NCBI RefSeq assembly: GCF_014648495.1
Contig: NZ_BMRF01000011.1
Coordinates: 124,001 to 188,000 of the forward strand
Source: Actinomadura cremea
GTDB taxonomy: Bacteria; Actinomycetota; Actinomycetes; Streptosporangiales; Streptosporangiaceae
Direction: 5' to 3'
DNA length: 64,000 nt
The notes beneath the pieces were generated by a model that saw only the letters and a program-made list of their open reading frames with translations, was not told the origin of the DNA and searched no databases. Below, one piece after another: positions 19,253 through 28,327 of the stretch. The position numbers were made by a program, and so were the translations under genes. How positions within the stretch are numbered: the stretch's first letter is position 1; the number at the start of each line of letters is the position of its first letter.

Positions 19253-20484
19253 CCGCCCCCTCCCCCGGCGAGCGGATCGCCGCCGCCCTGCGCCGCTCCC
19301 CGCTGCACGTCGACCCGTCGCTGGAGTCCGCGCTTCCTCCGGCCCGGCGGCGGCGGGTGCTGGACGAGCTGGGCCGCCAGCCGCAGCCGACCTTCGTCGT
19401 CCTCGTGCCGATCATCGCGGGCGGCACCTGGCAGGAGCCGGACCAGCTCGCCGCCGTCGTCCAGTCCCGGCTGGGCCGCCCCGGCGTCTTCATCACGCTC
19501 GGGAAGTACGCCGACGATCTGGACGCCCGCCTGCTGCCCGACGACCCGAGCGGCGACCAGGGCACGCGGGTGCGGCGCTCCGCCCTCGCGGTCACGCTCG
19601 ACCCGGCCTTCCGGAACGCCTCGCTCGCCGACCGGCTCGACCGGACCCTCGCGCTGCTGCGCACCGGCAAGGGCGAGGAGGAGTACCGGCGGCAGTCGGC
19701 GGCGCTGCGCGAGCGGTCCCGCACGCGGCCCGCCGCGCCGGGTTCGGAGGCCGCCGGGGGCGAGGGGGACGGCGGGGTCCTCGGTCCCGCGCTCGGCGGC
19801 GCGGGGGTCGCGGTGGCGGCCGTGGGCGGGCTCCTGCTGTGGCGGCGCCGCAGGATGTCGGCGGCGGCCCGGGCGCGGACGGCGGCGGGCGACGCGCTGC
19901 TGCTGCCGCGCACCGTGTTCGCGACGGCGGACCGCGCGACCCTCGACGAGCTGCGGGCCCAGGCGTCCGCCGAGGTCATCGCGTTCGGCGAGCTGCTGGA
20001 CGGCACCGACGTGCCGAGCACCGATCCCGCGGTCCGCGACCTGCTGACCCGCGCGCTGGACGCCTACTCCGCCGCCGGGCGGGTGCTCGACGAGGCGCGC
20101 GGCGTCCCCGATCTGGCGGGCGTGCTGGTGCTGGTGGACCAGGGGCGGGACGCGCTCGCGTCGGCCGGCTCCCTGGCCGCCGGAGGCCCCGAGATCCCGC
20201 CCGAACCGCTGTGCTTCTTCAACCCCCTGCACGGCGACGCCGCCGCGCGGATCACCTGGCGTCCGCCCGGCACCCGCCGCAGCCTGCGGGTGCGGGCCTG
20301 CCGGGAGTGCGCCCGCGCCGCGAAGGACCGCGGCACCCCGCGGTACCTGCTGGACGAGCGCGGCGACCGTCCCGTCCCGTACTTCGAGGCGGCGCCGGAG
20401 ACCAGCGTGTGGGCCGCGACGGGATACGGCCAGCTCCGCGGCGACCTGATCGAGCGGATCCTGCGCGGCGACCACGCCCGCTGA
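19249..20484 (+). CDS. membrane protein of unknown function with NPLHG/CxxC domain, third of three
   Basis: A 411-residue product related to the previous one. Seen: PGERIAAALRRSPLHVDPSLESAL at the N-terminus, RLGRPGVFITLG near 74-84, one transmembrane helix at about 178-197 (GPALGGAGVAVAAVGGLLLW), and a C-terminal domain with CFFNPLHG at 322-329 and CREC at 351-354. Unlike its two neighbours it has no signal peptide, although the region before the membrane helix matches their outside domains. The ATG overlaps the previous stop (ATGA at 19249-19252). Function is unknown. Confidence 0.75.
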   Translation: MTAPSPGERIAAALRRSPLHVDPSLESALPPARRRRVLDELGRQPQPTFVVLVPIIAGGTWQEPDQLAAVVQSRLGRPGVFITLGKYADDLDARLLPDDPSGDQGTRVRRSALAVTLDPAFRNASLADRLDRTLALLRTGKGEEEYRRQSAALRERSRTRPAAPGSEAAGGEGDGGVLGPALGGAGVAVAAVGGLLLWRRRRMSAAARARTAAGDALLLPRTVFATADRATLDELRAQASAEVIAFGELLDGTDVPSTDPAVRDLLTRALDAYSAAGRVLDEARGVPDLAGVLVLVDQGRDALASAGSLAAGGPEIPPEPLCFFNPLHGDAAARITWRPPGTRRSLRVRACRECARAAKDRGTPRYLLDERGDRPVPYFEAAPETSVWAATGYGQLRGDLIERILRGDHAR

Positions 20485-20485
20485 C

Positions 20486-20525
20486 GGCGCCGTGCCGCGG
20501 CCCCGTGGCACGGCGGCACGGCGCC
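20486..20525. terminator. bidirectional terminator between the membrane cassette and whiA
   Basis: A perfect 12-bp stem (20486-20497 with 20514-20525, arms GGCGCCGTGCCG and CGGCACGGCGCC) encloses 16 bases that can form an alternative inner GTGCC/GGCAC pairing. It sits between the convergent stops at 20484 and 20538. Confidence 0.78.
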
Positions 20526-20537
20526 CGGCGGAACGGG

Positions 20538-21518
20538 TCAGGGCGCGAGCATGTCGGCGGTGAGGTTCGCCTCGGTGCCGGGGACGCCCTGGTCGCCGGC
20601 GCGCTTGTCGGCCATGGCCAGCAGACGCCTTATACGGCCCGCGATGGCGTCCTTGGTCAGCGGCGGGTCGGCGAGCTGGCCCAGCTCCTCCAGGGACGCC
20701 TGCTTGTGCTCGAGCCGCAGCCGCCCGGCGTTCACGAGGTGCTCGGGCGCGTCGTCGCCGAGGATCTCCAGCGCGCGCGCCACCCGGGCGCCCGCCGCGA
20801 CGGCCGCACGGGCGGAACGGCGCAGGTTCGCGTCGTCGAAGTTCGCGAGCCGGTTGGCGGTGGCGCGCACCTCCCGGCGCATCCGCCGCTCCTCCCACTG
20901 CAGGACGGCGCCGTGCGCGCCGAGCCGGGTCAGCAGGGCGCTGATCGCGTCGCCGTCGCGGACGACGACGCGGTCCACGCCGCGGACCTCGCGGGCCTTC
21001 GCGTGGATCTTCAGCCGGCGGGCGGCGCCGACCAGCGCGAGCGCGGCCTCCGGCCCCGGGCACGTCACCTCCAGCGACATCGACCGGCCCGGCTCGGTCA
21101 GCGACCCGTGCGCCAGGAACGCCCCCCGCCAGGCCGACTCGGCGTCACAGGCCGCCCCCGCGACCACGTGCCGCGGCAGCCCCCGCACCGGACGGCCGTT
21201 GTTGTCGATCAGTCCCGTCTGCCGCGCGAGCGACTCGCCGTCCCGGAAGACGCGGACCACGTACCGGCTGCCCTTGCGCAGCCCGCTCGGCGCGAGCACC
21301 ACCACCTCGGAGGTGTGTCCGAACACCTCCGAGATGTCCTTGATGAGCCGCCGGGCGGCCACGTTGGTGTCGATCTCGGCCTCGATCACGATGCGTCCGC
21401 TGACCAGGTGCAGACCCCCCGCGAAGCGCAGCAGCGTCGAGACCTCCGCCTTGCGGCAGCACGGCTTGAGCACCGTGAGCCTGCTCAGCTCGTCCTTGAC
21501 CACACCGGTCATCGCCAT
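20538..21518 (-). CDS. whiA: sporulation regulator WhiA
   Basis: A 326-residue DNA-binding protein with a LAGLIDADG-like homing-endonuclease fold and a C-terminal helix-turn-helix. In streptomycetes it works with WhiB to start sporulation septation. Seen: the N-terminal [46 protein letters not shown], and the C-terminal HTH region [24 protein letters not shown]. The start [12 protein letters not shown] at 21518 is preferred because GGGAGGG lies about nine bases upstream; the frame remains open to 21629. It is the last gene of the uvrC-rapZ-yvcK-whiA run. Confidence 0.97.
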   Translation of the reverse strand: MAMTGVVKDELSRLTVLKPCCRKAEVSTLLRFAGGLHLVSGRIVIEAEIDTNVAARRLIKDISEVFGHTSEVVVLAPSGLRKGSRYVVRVFRDGESLARQTGLIDNNGRPVRGLPRHVVAGAACDAESAWRGAFLAHGSLTEPGRSMSLEVTCPGPEAALALVGAARRLKIHAKAREVRGVDRVVVRDGDAISALLTRLGAHGAVLQWEERRMRREVRATANRLANFDDANLRRSARAAVAAGARVARALEILGDDAPEHLVNAGRLRLEHKQASLEELGQLADPPLTKDAIAGRIRRLLAMADKRAGDQGVPGTEANLTADMLAP

Positions 21519-21579
21519 CTGTTGAACCCTCCCCCTATCGGACTTCCAGCAGTGTGGCCGAAAACGGCCGCGCCGGTCG

Positions 21580-22551
21580 TCACTCGCTGAATATCTGTAC
21601 GAAGGCTTGGGCCAGGCGGGCGGGTTCATGACGTGGCGAGCCGTCGTCGGCCGCGACCCCGGCGAGCACGAGCCGCCCGCCGAGCTCCTGGACGGCCTTG
21701 TCGAGCGCGTCGGGGTCGTCCACCACTTCGTCGTCGGCCAGGACCACGTCCACCCGCAGATCGGGGGCGTGCGCCTGGAGCACCTCGAGGTGGCGCTGGG
21801 GGGAGAAGTCGTCGGTCTCGCCGGGCTGCGGCGCCAGGTTCAGCGCGACGACGCGGCGGGCCTTGGACGAGGTCAGGGCGCGGGCGAGCGCGGGCACCTT
21901 CAGGTGCGGAAGCACGCTGGTGAACCACGAGCCGGGGCCGAACACGATCCAGTCGGCGTCCTCCACGGCGGCGATCGTCTCCGGGCAGGCGGGCGGGTCG
22001 GCGGGCACCAGCGACACGCCGAGGACGGCGCCCGGGGTGCTCGCGCACGCCACCTGGCCCCGCACCTGCCCGACATCCTCCGGACGGGACGGGTCGGCGC
22101 CGCGCACCTCGGCGACGATGTCCATCGGGACGGCCGCCATCGGCAGCACCCGGCCGTGCGCGCCCAGCAGCCGCCCCACCCAGTCCAGGCCGGCGACGGT
22201 CGAGTCGCTGTCGCCGGACCCGTGCTCGGCGAGCAGTTCCCACAGCGCGACGATCAGCAGGTTCCCGACGGCGTGCCCGCGCAGGTCGCCCTCGCTGCGG
22301 AACCGGTGCTGCACGACGTCCCGCCAGGTCTGCCCCCACTCGTCGTCGCCGCACAGCGCGGCGAGCGCCATCCGGAGGTCGCCGGGCGGCAGCACGCCCA
22401 GTTCGCGGCGGAGCCGTCCGCTGGAGCCGCCGTCGTCGGCGACCGTGACCACCGCGGTCAGCCGGTCGGTGACGCGGCGCAGCGCCGACAGCGAGGCGTA
22501 CAGTCCGTGGCCGCCGCCGAGCGCGACGACCTTCGGCCCGAGGGGCTTCAC
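21580..22551 (-). CDS. yvcK: YvcK/CofD-like gluconeogenesis factor
   Basis: A 323-residue member of the YvcK branch of the CofD fold, a nucleotide-sugar-binding protein involved in carbon metabolism and envelope homeostasis in other bacteria. Seen: the glycine loop [47 protein letters not shown], and [16 protein letters not shown] 22551 is preferred because GGAGAG lies about nine bases upstream; a GTG at 22584 would add 11 polar residues. It lies between rapZ and whiA, its usual neighbours. Confidence 0.95.
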   Translation of the reverse strand: MKPLGPKVVALGGGHGLYASLSALRRVTDRLTAVVTVADDGGSSGRLRRELGVLPPGDLRMALAALCGDDEWGQTWRDVVQHRFRSEGDLRGHAVGNLLIVALWELLAEHGSGDSDSTVAGLDWVGRLLGAHGRVLPMAAVPMDIVAEVRGADPSRPEDVGQVRGQVACASTPGAVLGVSLVPADPPACPETIAAVEDADWIVFGPGSWFTSVLPHLKVPALARALTSSKARRVVALNLAPQPGETDDFSPQRHLEVLQAHAPDLRVDVVLADDEVVDDPDALDKAVQELGGRLVLAGVAADDGSPRHEPARLAQAFVQIFSE

Positions 22552-22608
22552 CGTGCCGTTTCTCTCCTCGTCCGGGACCCGCACCGGGTCACCACCGCGG
22601 CACGGGTC

Positions 22609-23487
22609 TCACTCACGGCCGAGGTCACGATGAGCGACCTGCACGTCGAGGCCCTCGTCCCGCAGCCGGGCGGCGATCTGTTCCGCCATGGCCACACTAC
22701 GGTGTTTGCCGCCGGTACATCCCACGGCGAGCGTCACGTAGTGCTTGCCCTCCCGCTCGTACCCGTCGGCGAGCAGCCGCAGGACGTCGCTGTAGGCCTC
22801 CAGGAACTCCTTGGCGCCCCGCTGGCCGAGCACGTAGTCGCGGACGGCGGCGTCCCGCCCGGTCTTCGGCCGCAGCTCGGGCACCCAGTGCGGGTTCGGC
22901 AGGAACCGGCAGTCGACGACCAGGTCGGCGTCCACCGGCAGGCCGTACTTGTACCCGAACGACACCACGGTGGCGCGCAGCCGCGACTCGCCGGTGTCGG
23001 TGCCGAAGTAGCCGATGATCTTCGCGCGGAGCTCGTGCACGTTCAGCCCGCTGGTGTCTATCACCAGGTCGGCTTCCGCGCGCACCTCGCGGACCAGCTC
23101 CCGCTCCCGCGCGATGCCGTCGACCAGCCGCCCGTCGCCCTGCAGCGGATGCGGGCGGCGCACGCTCTCGAACCGCCGCACCAGGTCGGCGTCGCTCGCC
23201 TCGAGGAACACCACCCGCGGGTGGACGCCGCGCGCCTCCAGCTCGGCGATCGAGGAGTGCAGGTCCTCGGTGAACGCGCGGCTGCGCACGTCGACCACCA
23301 CCGCGATGCGCGGCACCGCGTTCTTCACCCGGCCGCCGAGGTCGGCCATGGTGGCCAGCAGCCCCGGCGGGAGGTTGTCGACCACGAACCAGTCGAGGTC
23401 CTCCAGCGACTTGGCCGCGGTGCTGCGACCCGCCCCGGACATCCCGGTGACGATGACGATGTCCGGAATCTTTGTCTCGCTGGTCAC
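22609..23487 (-). CDS. rapZ: RNase adapter RapZ-like nucleotide-binding protein
   Basis: A 292-residue P-loop protein. Seen: the Walker [15 protein letters not shown] at 13-26, DNLPPGLL near 37, VVDVRSR near 64, and the C-terminal domain with [25 protein letters not shown] split over 174-198 and [11 protein letters not shown]. In Escherichia coli RapZ senses glucosamine-6-phosphate and guides RNase E; in actinobacteria the role is unclear. The start is GTG 23487, sharing GTGA with the uvrC stop, so it is translationally coupled to uvrC. Confidence 0.96.
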   Translation of the reverse strand: MTSETKIPDIVIVTGMSGAGRSTAAKSLEDLDWFVVDNLPPGLLATMADLGGRVKNAVPRIAVVVDVRSRAFTEDLHSSIAELEARGVHPRVVFLEASDADLVRRFESVRRPHPLQGDGRLVDGIARERELVREVRAEADLVIDTSGLNVHELRAKIIGYFGTDTGESRLRATVVSFGYKYGLPVDADLVVDCRFLPNPHWVPELRPKTGRDAAVRDYVLGQRGAKEFLEAYSDVLRLLADGYEREGKHYVTLAVGCTGGKHRSVAMAEQIAARLRDEGLDVQVAHRDLGRE

Positions 23488-25529
23488 GCCCGTCTCCCCC
23501 TGTGCTCCCCGTCGGCCGCGGTCCCGTCCGCGTCCGTGTCCCCGGGCCCGTCGCCCGGTTCCCGCCCCGTCGTGCTCCCCCTCGCCGGGCCGTGCAGCGC
23601 GGCGACGATCGTCTCGGCGCTGCGCGGCCCGATGCCCGGGACCTCGGCGACCTGCTCGGGCGTCGCCTCCTTCAGCCGCTTCACCGAACCGAAGTGCTTC
23701 AGCAGCGCCGAGCGCCGCGCCGGGCCCAGACCGGGAACATTATCGAGTTCGCTGAAGGTCATGGCCTTGGAACGCCGTTGCCGGTGGAACGTGATGGCGA
23801 ACCGGTGCGCCTCGTCGCGGATCCGCTGCACGAGGAACATGCCCTCGCTGTTGCGGGCGAGGATCACCGGATCGGCCTCGCCGGGCAGCCAGAGCTCCTC
23901 CAGCCGCTTGGCGATGCCGCAGACCGGGATGTCCTCGATGCCCAGCTCGTCCAGCGCGCGCTGCGCCGCCGCGACCTGCGGCGGCCCCCCGTCCACCACC
24001 ACCAGGTTCGGCGGGTAGGCGAACTTGCGCGGCCGTCCCGTCTCCGGGTCGATCGGCGTCCCGCCGCCGTCCAGCGGCTCTCCGCTCCCCGTCTCGGCCT
24101 CCGGGTCGCCGAGCGAGTCCAGCTCGCCCGTCCGCTCGCTCTCGGCCAGGTAGCGGCGGAACCGGCGGGTGATCACCTCGTGCACGGACCGGACGTCGTC
24201 CTGCCCCTCCACCGCCTTGATCGTGAACCGGCGGTACTCGCCCTTGCGGGCCAGCCCGTCCTCGAACACGACCATGGACGCCACGACGTTCGTGCCCTGC
24301 AGGTTCGACACGTCGTAGCACTCGATGCGCAGCGGCGCCTCGTCCAGCTCCAGCGCCTCCTGCAGCTCCCGCAGCGCGACGCTGCGGGTCGTCAGGTCGC
24401 CGGCGCGGCGGGTCTTGTGCTGCTTGAGCGCCTCGTGCGCGTTGCGCTCGACCGTCTCCAGCAGCGCCTTCTTGTCGCCCCGCCGCGGCACCCGCAGCCG
24501 GACGGGCCCGCCGCGGCGCTCGGTCAGCAGCTCGGCCATCGGATCGGGCTCGGGCGGCAGCTCCGGAACCAGCACCTCGCGGGGCACCGAGTCGCTCTCC
24601 CCGTAGATCTGGATGAGGAAGTGCTCGACCAGGTCGGCGGTCGTGACGTCCTCGACCTTGTCGACGACCCAGCCCCGCTGCCCCCGGATGCGGCCGCCGC
24701 GCACGTAGAACACCTGGACGGCCGCGACCAGCTCGTCCTCGGCGAACGCGATCATGTCGCAGTCGGTGCTGTCGGGCAGCACCACCGCCTGCTTCTCCAG
24801 CGCCCGCTCGAGGGCCCGCATGTCGTCGCGCAGCCGCGCGGCCCGCTCGTACTCCTGCTCGCCGGCGGCCTCGCGCATCGCCGCCTCGATGCTCTTGATG
24901 AACCGGCCGGTGTCGCCCGCCATGAAGGCGCAGAAGTCCTCGGCCAGCGCGTGGTGCTCGTCCGGGGTGACCCGGCCGACGCAGGGCGCCGAGCACTTGC
25001 CGATGTCGCCGAGCAGGCAGGGCCGGCCCAGCTGGTGCTGCCGCTTGAACACCCCGGCGCTGCACGTCCGGACGGGGAAGACGCGCAGGAGCTGGTCGAC
25101 CGTCTCCCGGATCGCCCACGCGTGGGAGTACGGCCCGAAGTAGCGCACGCCCTTGCGTTTGGCGCCCCGCATCACCATCACCCTCGGGAAGTCCTCGCCG
25201 AGCGTGACCGCGAGATAGGGATAGGACTTGTCGTCGCGGTAGCGGACGTTGAACCGGGGGTCGAACTCCTTGATCCAGGAGTACTCGAGCTGCAGCGCCT
25301 CGACCTCGGTGCCGACGACCGTCCAGTCGACCTTGGCGGCCGTCTGCACCATCGTCTGGGTGCGCGGATGCAGGGCCGTGAAGTCGGCGAAGTAGGAGTT
25401 CAGCCGGGAGCGCAGGCTCTTGGCCTTGCCCACGTAGATGACCCGGCCGTGCTCGTCGCGGAACCGGTACACGCCCGGGGACTCCGGGATGGAGCCGGGT
25501 GCTGGTCGATAGGTCGCCGGATCTGCCAC
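23484..25529 (-). CDS. uvrC: excinuclease ABC subunit UvrC
   Basis: A 681-residue nucleotide-excision repair nuclease that makes both cuts around a lesion held by UvrAB. Seen: the N-terminal GIY-YIG domain ([20 protein letters not shown]), the Cys-rich [11 protein letters not shown], a UVR helix with [14 protein letters not shown], the RNase-H-like C-terminal nuclease with [21 protein letters not shown] and VVDGGPPQV, and tandem HhH motifs ([25 protein letters not shown]). GTG 25529 is the first start that leaves only the uvrC-like protein; the open frame upstream has no homology I recognise. The last 35 residues are a Gly/Asp-rich tail. Confidence 0.97.
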   Translation of the reverse strand: MADPATYRPAPGSIPESPGVYRFRDEHGRVIYVGKAKSLRSRLNSYFADFTALHPRTQTMVQTAAKVDWTVVGTEVEALQLEYSWIKEFDPRFNVRYRDDKSYPYLAVTLGEDFPRVMVMRGAKRKGVRYFGPYSHAWAIRETVDQLLRVFPVRTCSAGVFKRQHQLGRPCLLGDIGKCSAPCVGRVTPDEHHALAEDFCAFMAGDTGRFIKSIEAAMREAAGEQEYERAARLRDDMRALERALEKQAVVLPDSTDCDMIAFAEDELVAAVQVFYVRGGRIRGQRGWVVDKVEDVTTADLVEHFLIQIYGESDSVPREVLVPELPPEPDPMAELLTERRGGPVRLRVPRRGDKKALLETVERNAHEALKQHKTRRAGDLTTRSVALRELQEALELDEAPLRIECYDVSNLQGTNVVASMVVFEDGLARKGEYRRFTIKAVEGQDDVRSVHEVITRRFRRYLAESERTGELDSLGDPEAETGSGEPLDGGGTPIDPETGRPRKFAYPPNLVVVDGGPPQVAAAQRALDELGIEDIPVCGIAKRLEELWLPGEADPVILARNSEGMFLVQRIRDEAHRFAITFHRQRRSKAMTFSELDNVPGLGPARRSALLKHFGSVKRLKEATPEQVAEVPGIGPRSAETIVAALHGPARGSTTGREPGDGPGDTDADGTAADGEHRGRRA

Positions 25530-25662
25530 TCTCGAAATGCTAGTGGGCGGCACCGACACGCCGCGCGCCTCGGTGACGGAGATCTCCGCATCGCGACCGT
25601 ATAACCCCAAAGCGGTCGGAAAGTATCGTTGAACTGCTCTTTTCACACTCTCTGAGGGGGTC

Positions 25663-26784
25663 GTGGCGACCGTGTCCGCTTTCTGGGCCTGGATCGTGCT
25701 GGCCACCGTCGTCGCCGTCTGCGTCATCGTCGTGGAGGCCGTGCGGCGGCTGCTGGCCGGGCGGCTGTCCGCGCGCTGGCCGGGGGCCGGCCACGTCGCC
25801 CGGCGCTGCGCGGCGCCCGCGTTCGTGTTCGCCGTGGTCACGACCGTCGGCGGCGCGATGCCGTACGAGCACCTGTGGGACGGCGGCCAGAAGGCCGTCT
25901 CGCACGCGCTGCGCATCGCGGCGATCGGCGCGACCACCTGGCTGGTGCTCCGCATCATCTACGCGCTCACCGACCCGCCGCTGGACCGGCTGATGGAGGT
26001 GGGCGGCGACCGCAACCGGCGGGCCCGGCGAACCCGCACCCAGATGCTGCTGCTGCGCCGCATCGGGGCCGCCGTCCTGATCGTGCTGGCCGTCGGCGCC
26101 GCGCTGTTCACGTTCCCGGCCGTCCGCGCGATCGGCGCCGGGGTGCTGGCCTCGGCGGGCATCGCCGGCGTCGTCGTGGGCATCGCCGCCAAGCCCGCCG
26201 TGGGCAACCTGCTCGCCGGCCTGCAACTGGCGTTCGGCGACGCGCTGCGCCTGGACGACGTCGTCGTCGCCGGCGGCGAGTGGGGACGCGTCGAGGAGCT
26301 GACCCTCTCCTACGTGGTCGTGCGGCTCTGGGACGACCGCCGGATGATCTTCCCGGTGTCGTACTTCACCGAGCAGCCCTTCGAGAACTGGACCCGGCAC
26401 TCCACCCGCCTGCACGGCTCGGTCGAACTGGCCGTGGACTGGTCGGTGCCCCTGGACGAACTGCGCGAGGCCCTCCACGCGTACCTGCGCGAGCACCCGC
26501 TGTGGGACGGCCGCGATTGGGCCCTGCAGGCGACCGACGTCCTCCCGAACGGCCTGGTGAAGCTGCGCGCGGTGATGACCGCCGCCGACTCGGGCGCCAC
26601 GTGGGACCTGCGCTGCGACGTCCGGGAGCACCTGATCTCCTACGTCCGCGCCCACCACCCGGACGCGCTCCCCCGCTTCCGCACCGGCCCGGACGGCCTC
26701 GTCCCCGGCGCGGGGACCGCCGAGGACGGCGACGGGGCCGCCCCGAACCCGGACGGCCCCGTGCGCATCGTCAAGCCACGGTGA
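25663..26784 (+). CDS. MscS-family mechanosensitive ion channel
   Basis: A 373-residue membrane protein that should open under membrane tension and release solutes. Seen: N-terminal helices ([20 protein letters not shown] and more), the pore-lining TM3 signature [24 protein letters not shown], the beta domain [22 protein letters not shown], and [16 protein letters not shown]. The start is GTG 25663 with GAGGGG close upstream. The last 40 residues are Asp/Gly-rich and probably disordered. It is divergent from uvrC; the 3' end overlaps the Rieske gene on the other strand by 14 bases. Confidence 0.93.
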   Translation: MATVSAFWAWIVLATVVAVCVIVVEAVRRLLAGRLSARWPGAGHVARRCAAPAFVFAVVTTVGGAMPYEHLWDGGQKAVSHALRIAAIGATTWLVLRIIYALTDPPLDRLMEVGGDRNRRARRTRTQMLLLRRIGAAVLIVLAVGAALFTFPAVRAIGAGVLASAGIAGVVVGIAAKPAVGNLLAGLQLAFGDALRLDDVVVAGGEWGRVEELTLSYVVVRLWDDRRMIFPVSYFTEQPFENWTRHSTRLHGSVELAVDWSVPLDELREALHAYLREHPLWDGRDWALQATDVLPNGLVKLRAVMTAADSGATWDLRCDVREHLISYVRAHHPDALPRFRTGPDGLVPGAGTAEDGDGAAPNPDGPVRIVKPR

Positions 26785-27223
26785 TGTTCCCGCCCTGAAC
26801 GGTCACGTTCCGGCGGGGCAGCGGATCCTCCGCGGGCGGCTGCACCACCGACCCGTCGGTGATGCTGAACCTGCTGTTGTGGCACGGGCACACGATCGCC
26901 CCGCCGGACACCGACCCGACGCTGCACCCCTTGTGCGTGCACTCCGCCGAGAACGCAGTGAACTCGCCCTGGGACGGCTGGCACACGACGACCTTCGCGT
27001 CCTCGAACACCTTCCCGCCCCCGACCGGGATGTCCGCCGTCGTGGCGAGCGCCTGCCCGCCCCCGCCCGTCCCGCCGGTCTCGCCGGTCTCGCCGGTCCC
27101 GCCGGACCCGCCCGCCGTGTCGTCGTCCCCGCCGCACGCCGCCGCGAGGCCGGCGACGCCCGCGAGCCCCGCGCCGACGAGCAGCGTGCGGCGGGTGGTC
27201 TCCCCGTGCGTCTCCTGTGCCAT
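26771..27223 (-). CDS. Rieske [2Fe-2S] lipoprotein, copy 1
   Basis: A 150-residue exported redox protein. Seen: a twin-arginine-type signal (TTRRTLLVGAGLAGVAGLAAAC) with lipid-acceptor Cys, a low-complexity Gly/Thr/Glu linker made of tandem 9-base repeats (about 27060-27110), and the Rieske cluster-binding pair CTHKGC and CPCHNSRF, followed by PPAEDPLPRR. The cluster should face outside the membrane. GGAGGG lies upstream of ATG 27223. No cytochrome or oxygenase subunit is adjacent, so its partner is unknown. It is a tandem paralogue of the next gene. Confidence 0.92.
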   Translation of the reverse strand: MAQETHGETTRRTLLVGAGLAGVAGLAAACGGDDDTAGGSGGTGETGETGGTGGGGQALATTADIPVGGGKVFEDAKVVVCQPSQGEFTAFSAECTHKGCSVGSVSGGAIVCPCHNSRFSITDGSVVQPPAEDPLPRRNVTVQGGNITVA

Positions 27224-27306
27224 GTCGAGCCCTCCGGTGCTTGTGATGGCATTCCGTCACCGGAGAGCACGGACCCGCGCACGGATTGGTTCAAATCCGA
27301 ACGGGA

Positions 27307-27765
27307 TCAGGCGACGACGACGATCGAGTCTCCCTTGACCTGAACCGGGTACTCCTTGAGGGGCTGATCGGCGGGCCCCTTCTGCACCGACCCATCGGCG
27401 ATCTTGAACTCGCTGCCGTGGCACGCGCAGTTGATGAGGCCGTCGGCCACCCGCCCGACGGTGCAGCCCTGGTGCGTGCACACGGCCGTGAACGCCTTGA
27501 ACCGCCCCTGCTCGGGCTGGGTCACCACGAGCTTGGTGTCGCCGAACGTCTTGCCGCCGCCCACCGGGATCTCGGAGACCTTCGCGATCTCCTGGCCCTT
27601 GAGCTCCTCGGCCGTCTTGGTCTCCCCGCCGGACCCGCACCCCGCGAGCACGGCCGTCGCTCCGACGGCGCCGGCGCCGCACAGCATCGCGCGCCGTCCG
27701 ATTCCCCCACCCCCGGCGGACCCCACGTCCTCGCGCGCGGCTCCGGGCGTCTGTTCGTTGGTCAT
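27307..27765 (-). CDS. Rieske [2Fe-2S] lipoprotein, copy 2
   Basis: A 152-residue paralogue of the preceding protein. Seen: GRRAMLCGAGAVGATAVLAGC as a Tat/lipoprotein signal, then KVSEIPVGGGKTFGDTKLVVTQPEQGRF, close to the matching part of copy 1, and the cluster motifs CTHQGC and CACHGSEF. ATG 27765 is chosen over an in-frame start at 27816. The two genes are 83 bases apart on the same strand and probably arose by duplication; the linker of copy 1 is much longer. Confidence 0.92.
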   Translation of the reverse strand: MTNEQTPGAAREDVGSAGGGGIGRRAMLCGAGAVGATAVLAGCGSGGETKTAEELKGQEIAKVSEIPVGGGKTFGDTKLVVTQPEQGRFKAFTAVCTHQGCTVGRVADGLINCACHGSEFKIADGSVQKGPADQPLKEYPVQVKGDSIVVVA

Positions 27766-27901
27766 GCCCCAATCTTCGTGGACGCCAGGCGATGCCCCGC
27801 ACCGACCCCCACCCACGCCCCCACCCCGGGGCGTTGGCGACGCACCCCGGTTCGAAGCACCGGAACGGTACCGGACCGGAAGCGTGCCGGGCCGAACCGT
27901 G

Positions 27902-28150
27902 TCAGGCCGGAACGGCGTCCTTGATCTGCGCGCCGCGCTCCGGGTCGGCGACGCGCGCGCAGTGGGCGCAGCAGTACCAGTGCCCGTTCACGTCGACGCC
28001 GTGCCCCATGATGCGGCAGTCGCAGTTCTCGCAGACCGGCGCCATCCGGCTCACGGCGCACTCGAACGAGTCGAACGTGTGCACCTCGCCCTGCGCGTGC
28101 ACCTCGAAGGACATGTCGTAGTCGTTGCCGCAGACCTCACAAACCGCCAT
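27902..28150 (-). CDS. small Cys/His-rich zinc-binding protein
   Basis: An 82-residue protein with an N-terminal VCEVCGNDYDMSFEV knuckle, the segment HTFDSFECAVSRMAPVCENCDCR, and WYCCAHCARVAD. Ten Cys and several His residues can form two treble-clef or rubredoxin-like knuckles. Similar short proteins occur across actinomycetes but I know no demonstrated function. The ATG at 28150 has a strong GGAGGAAGG site upstream. It stands alone, 136 bases upstream of the second Rieske gene and transcribed the same way. Confidence 0.82.
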   Translation of the reverse strand: MAVCEVCGNDYDMSFEVHAQGEVHTFDSFECAVSRMAPVCENCDCRIMGHGVDVNGHWYCCAHCARVADPERGAQIKDAVPA

Positions 28151-28327
28151 GGCCTGTTCACCTTCCTCCGTCGCGTCGCGTGCCTCCACCAGCGCACTAC
28201 CCGCGAACACCGCCCGTACCCCTGGACGCCGGGGACCGCCCCCCACCCCTGGCGGCGGCCCCCGGCGAGCTCCTGCCGGCGCGCGTCCCACCGGCGCGCC
28301 CTCATCGGCGGTGAGCCGGAGCAGGTC

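Noticed and set aside
27780-27900. CCGGAAC/CCGGTACC-like clusters between the zinc-protein and Rieske genes
   Set aside because: Short overlapping CCGG-rich repeats without a stable inverted-repeat geometry; composition alone can explain them.
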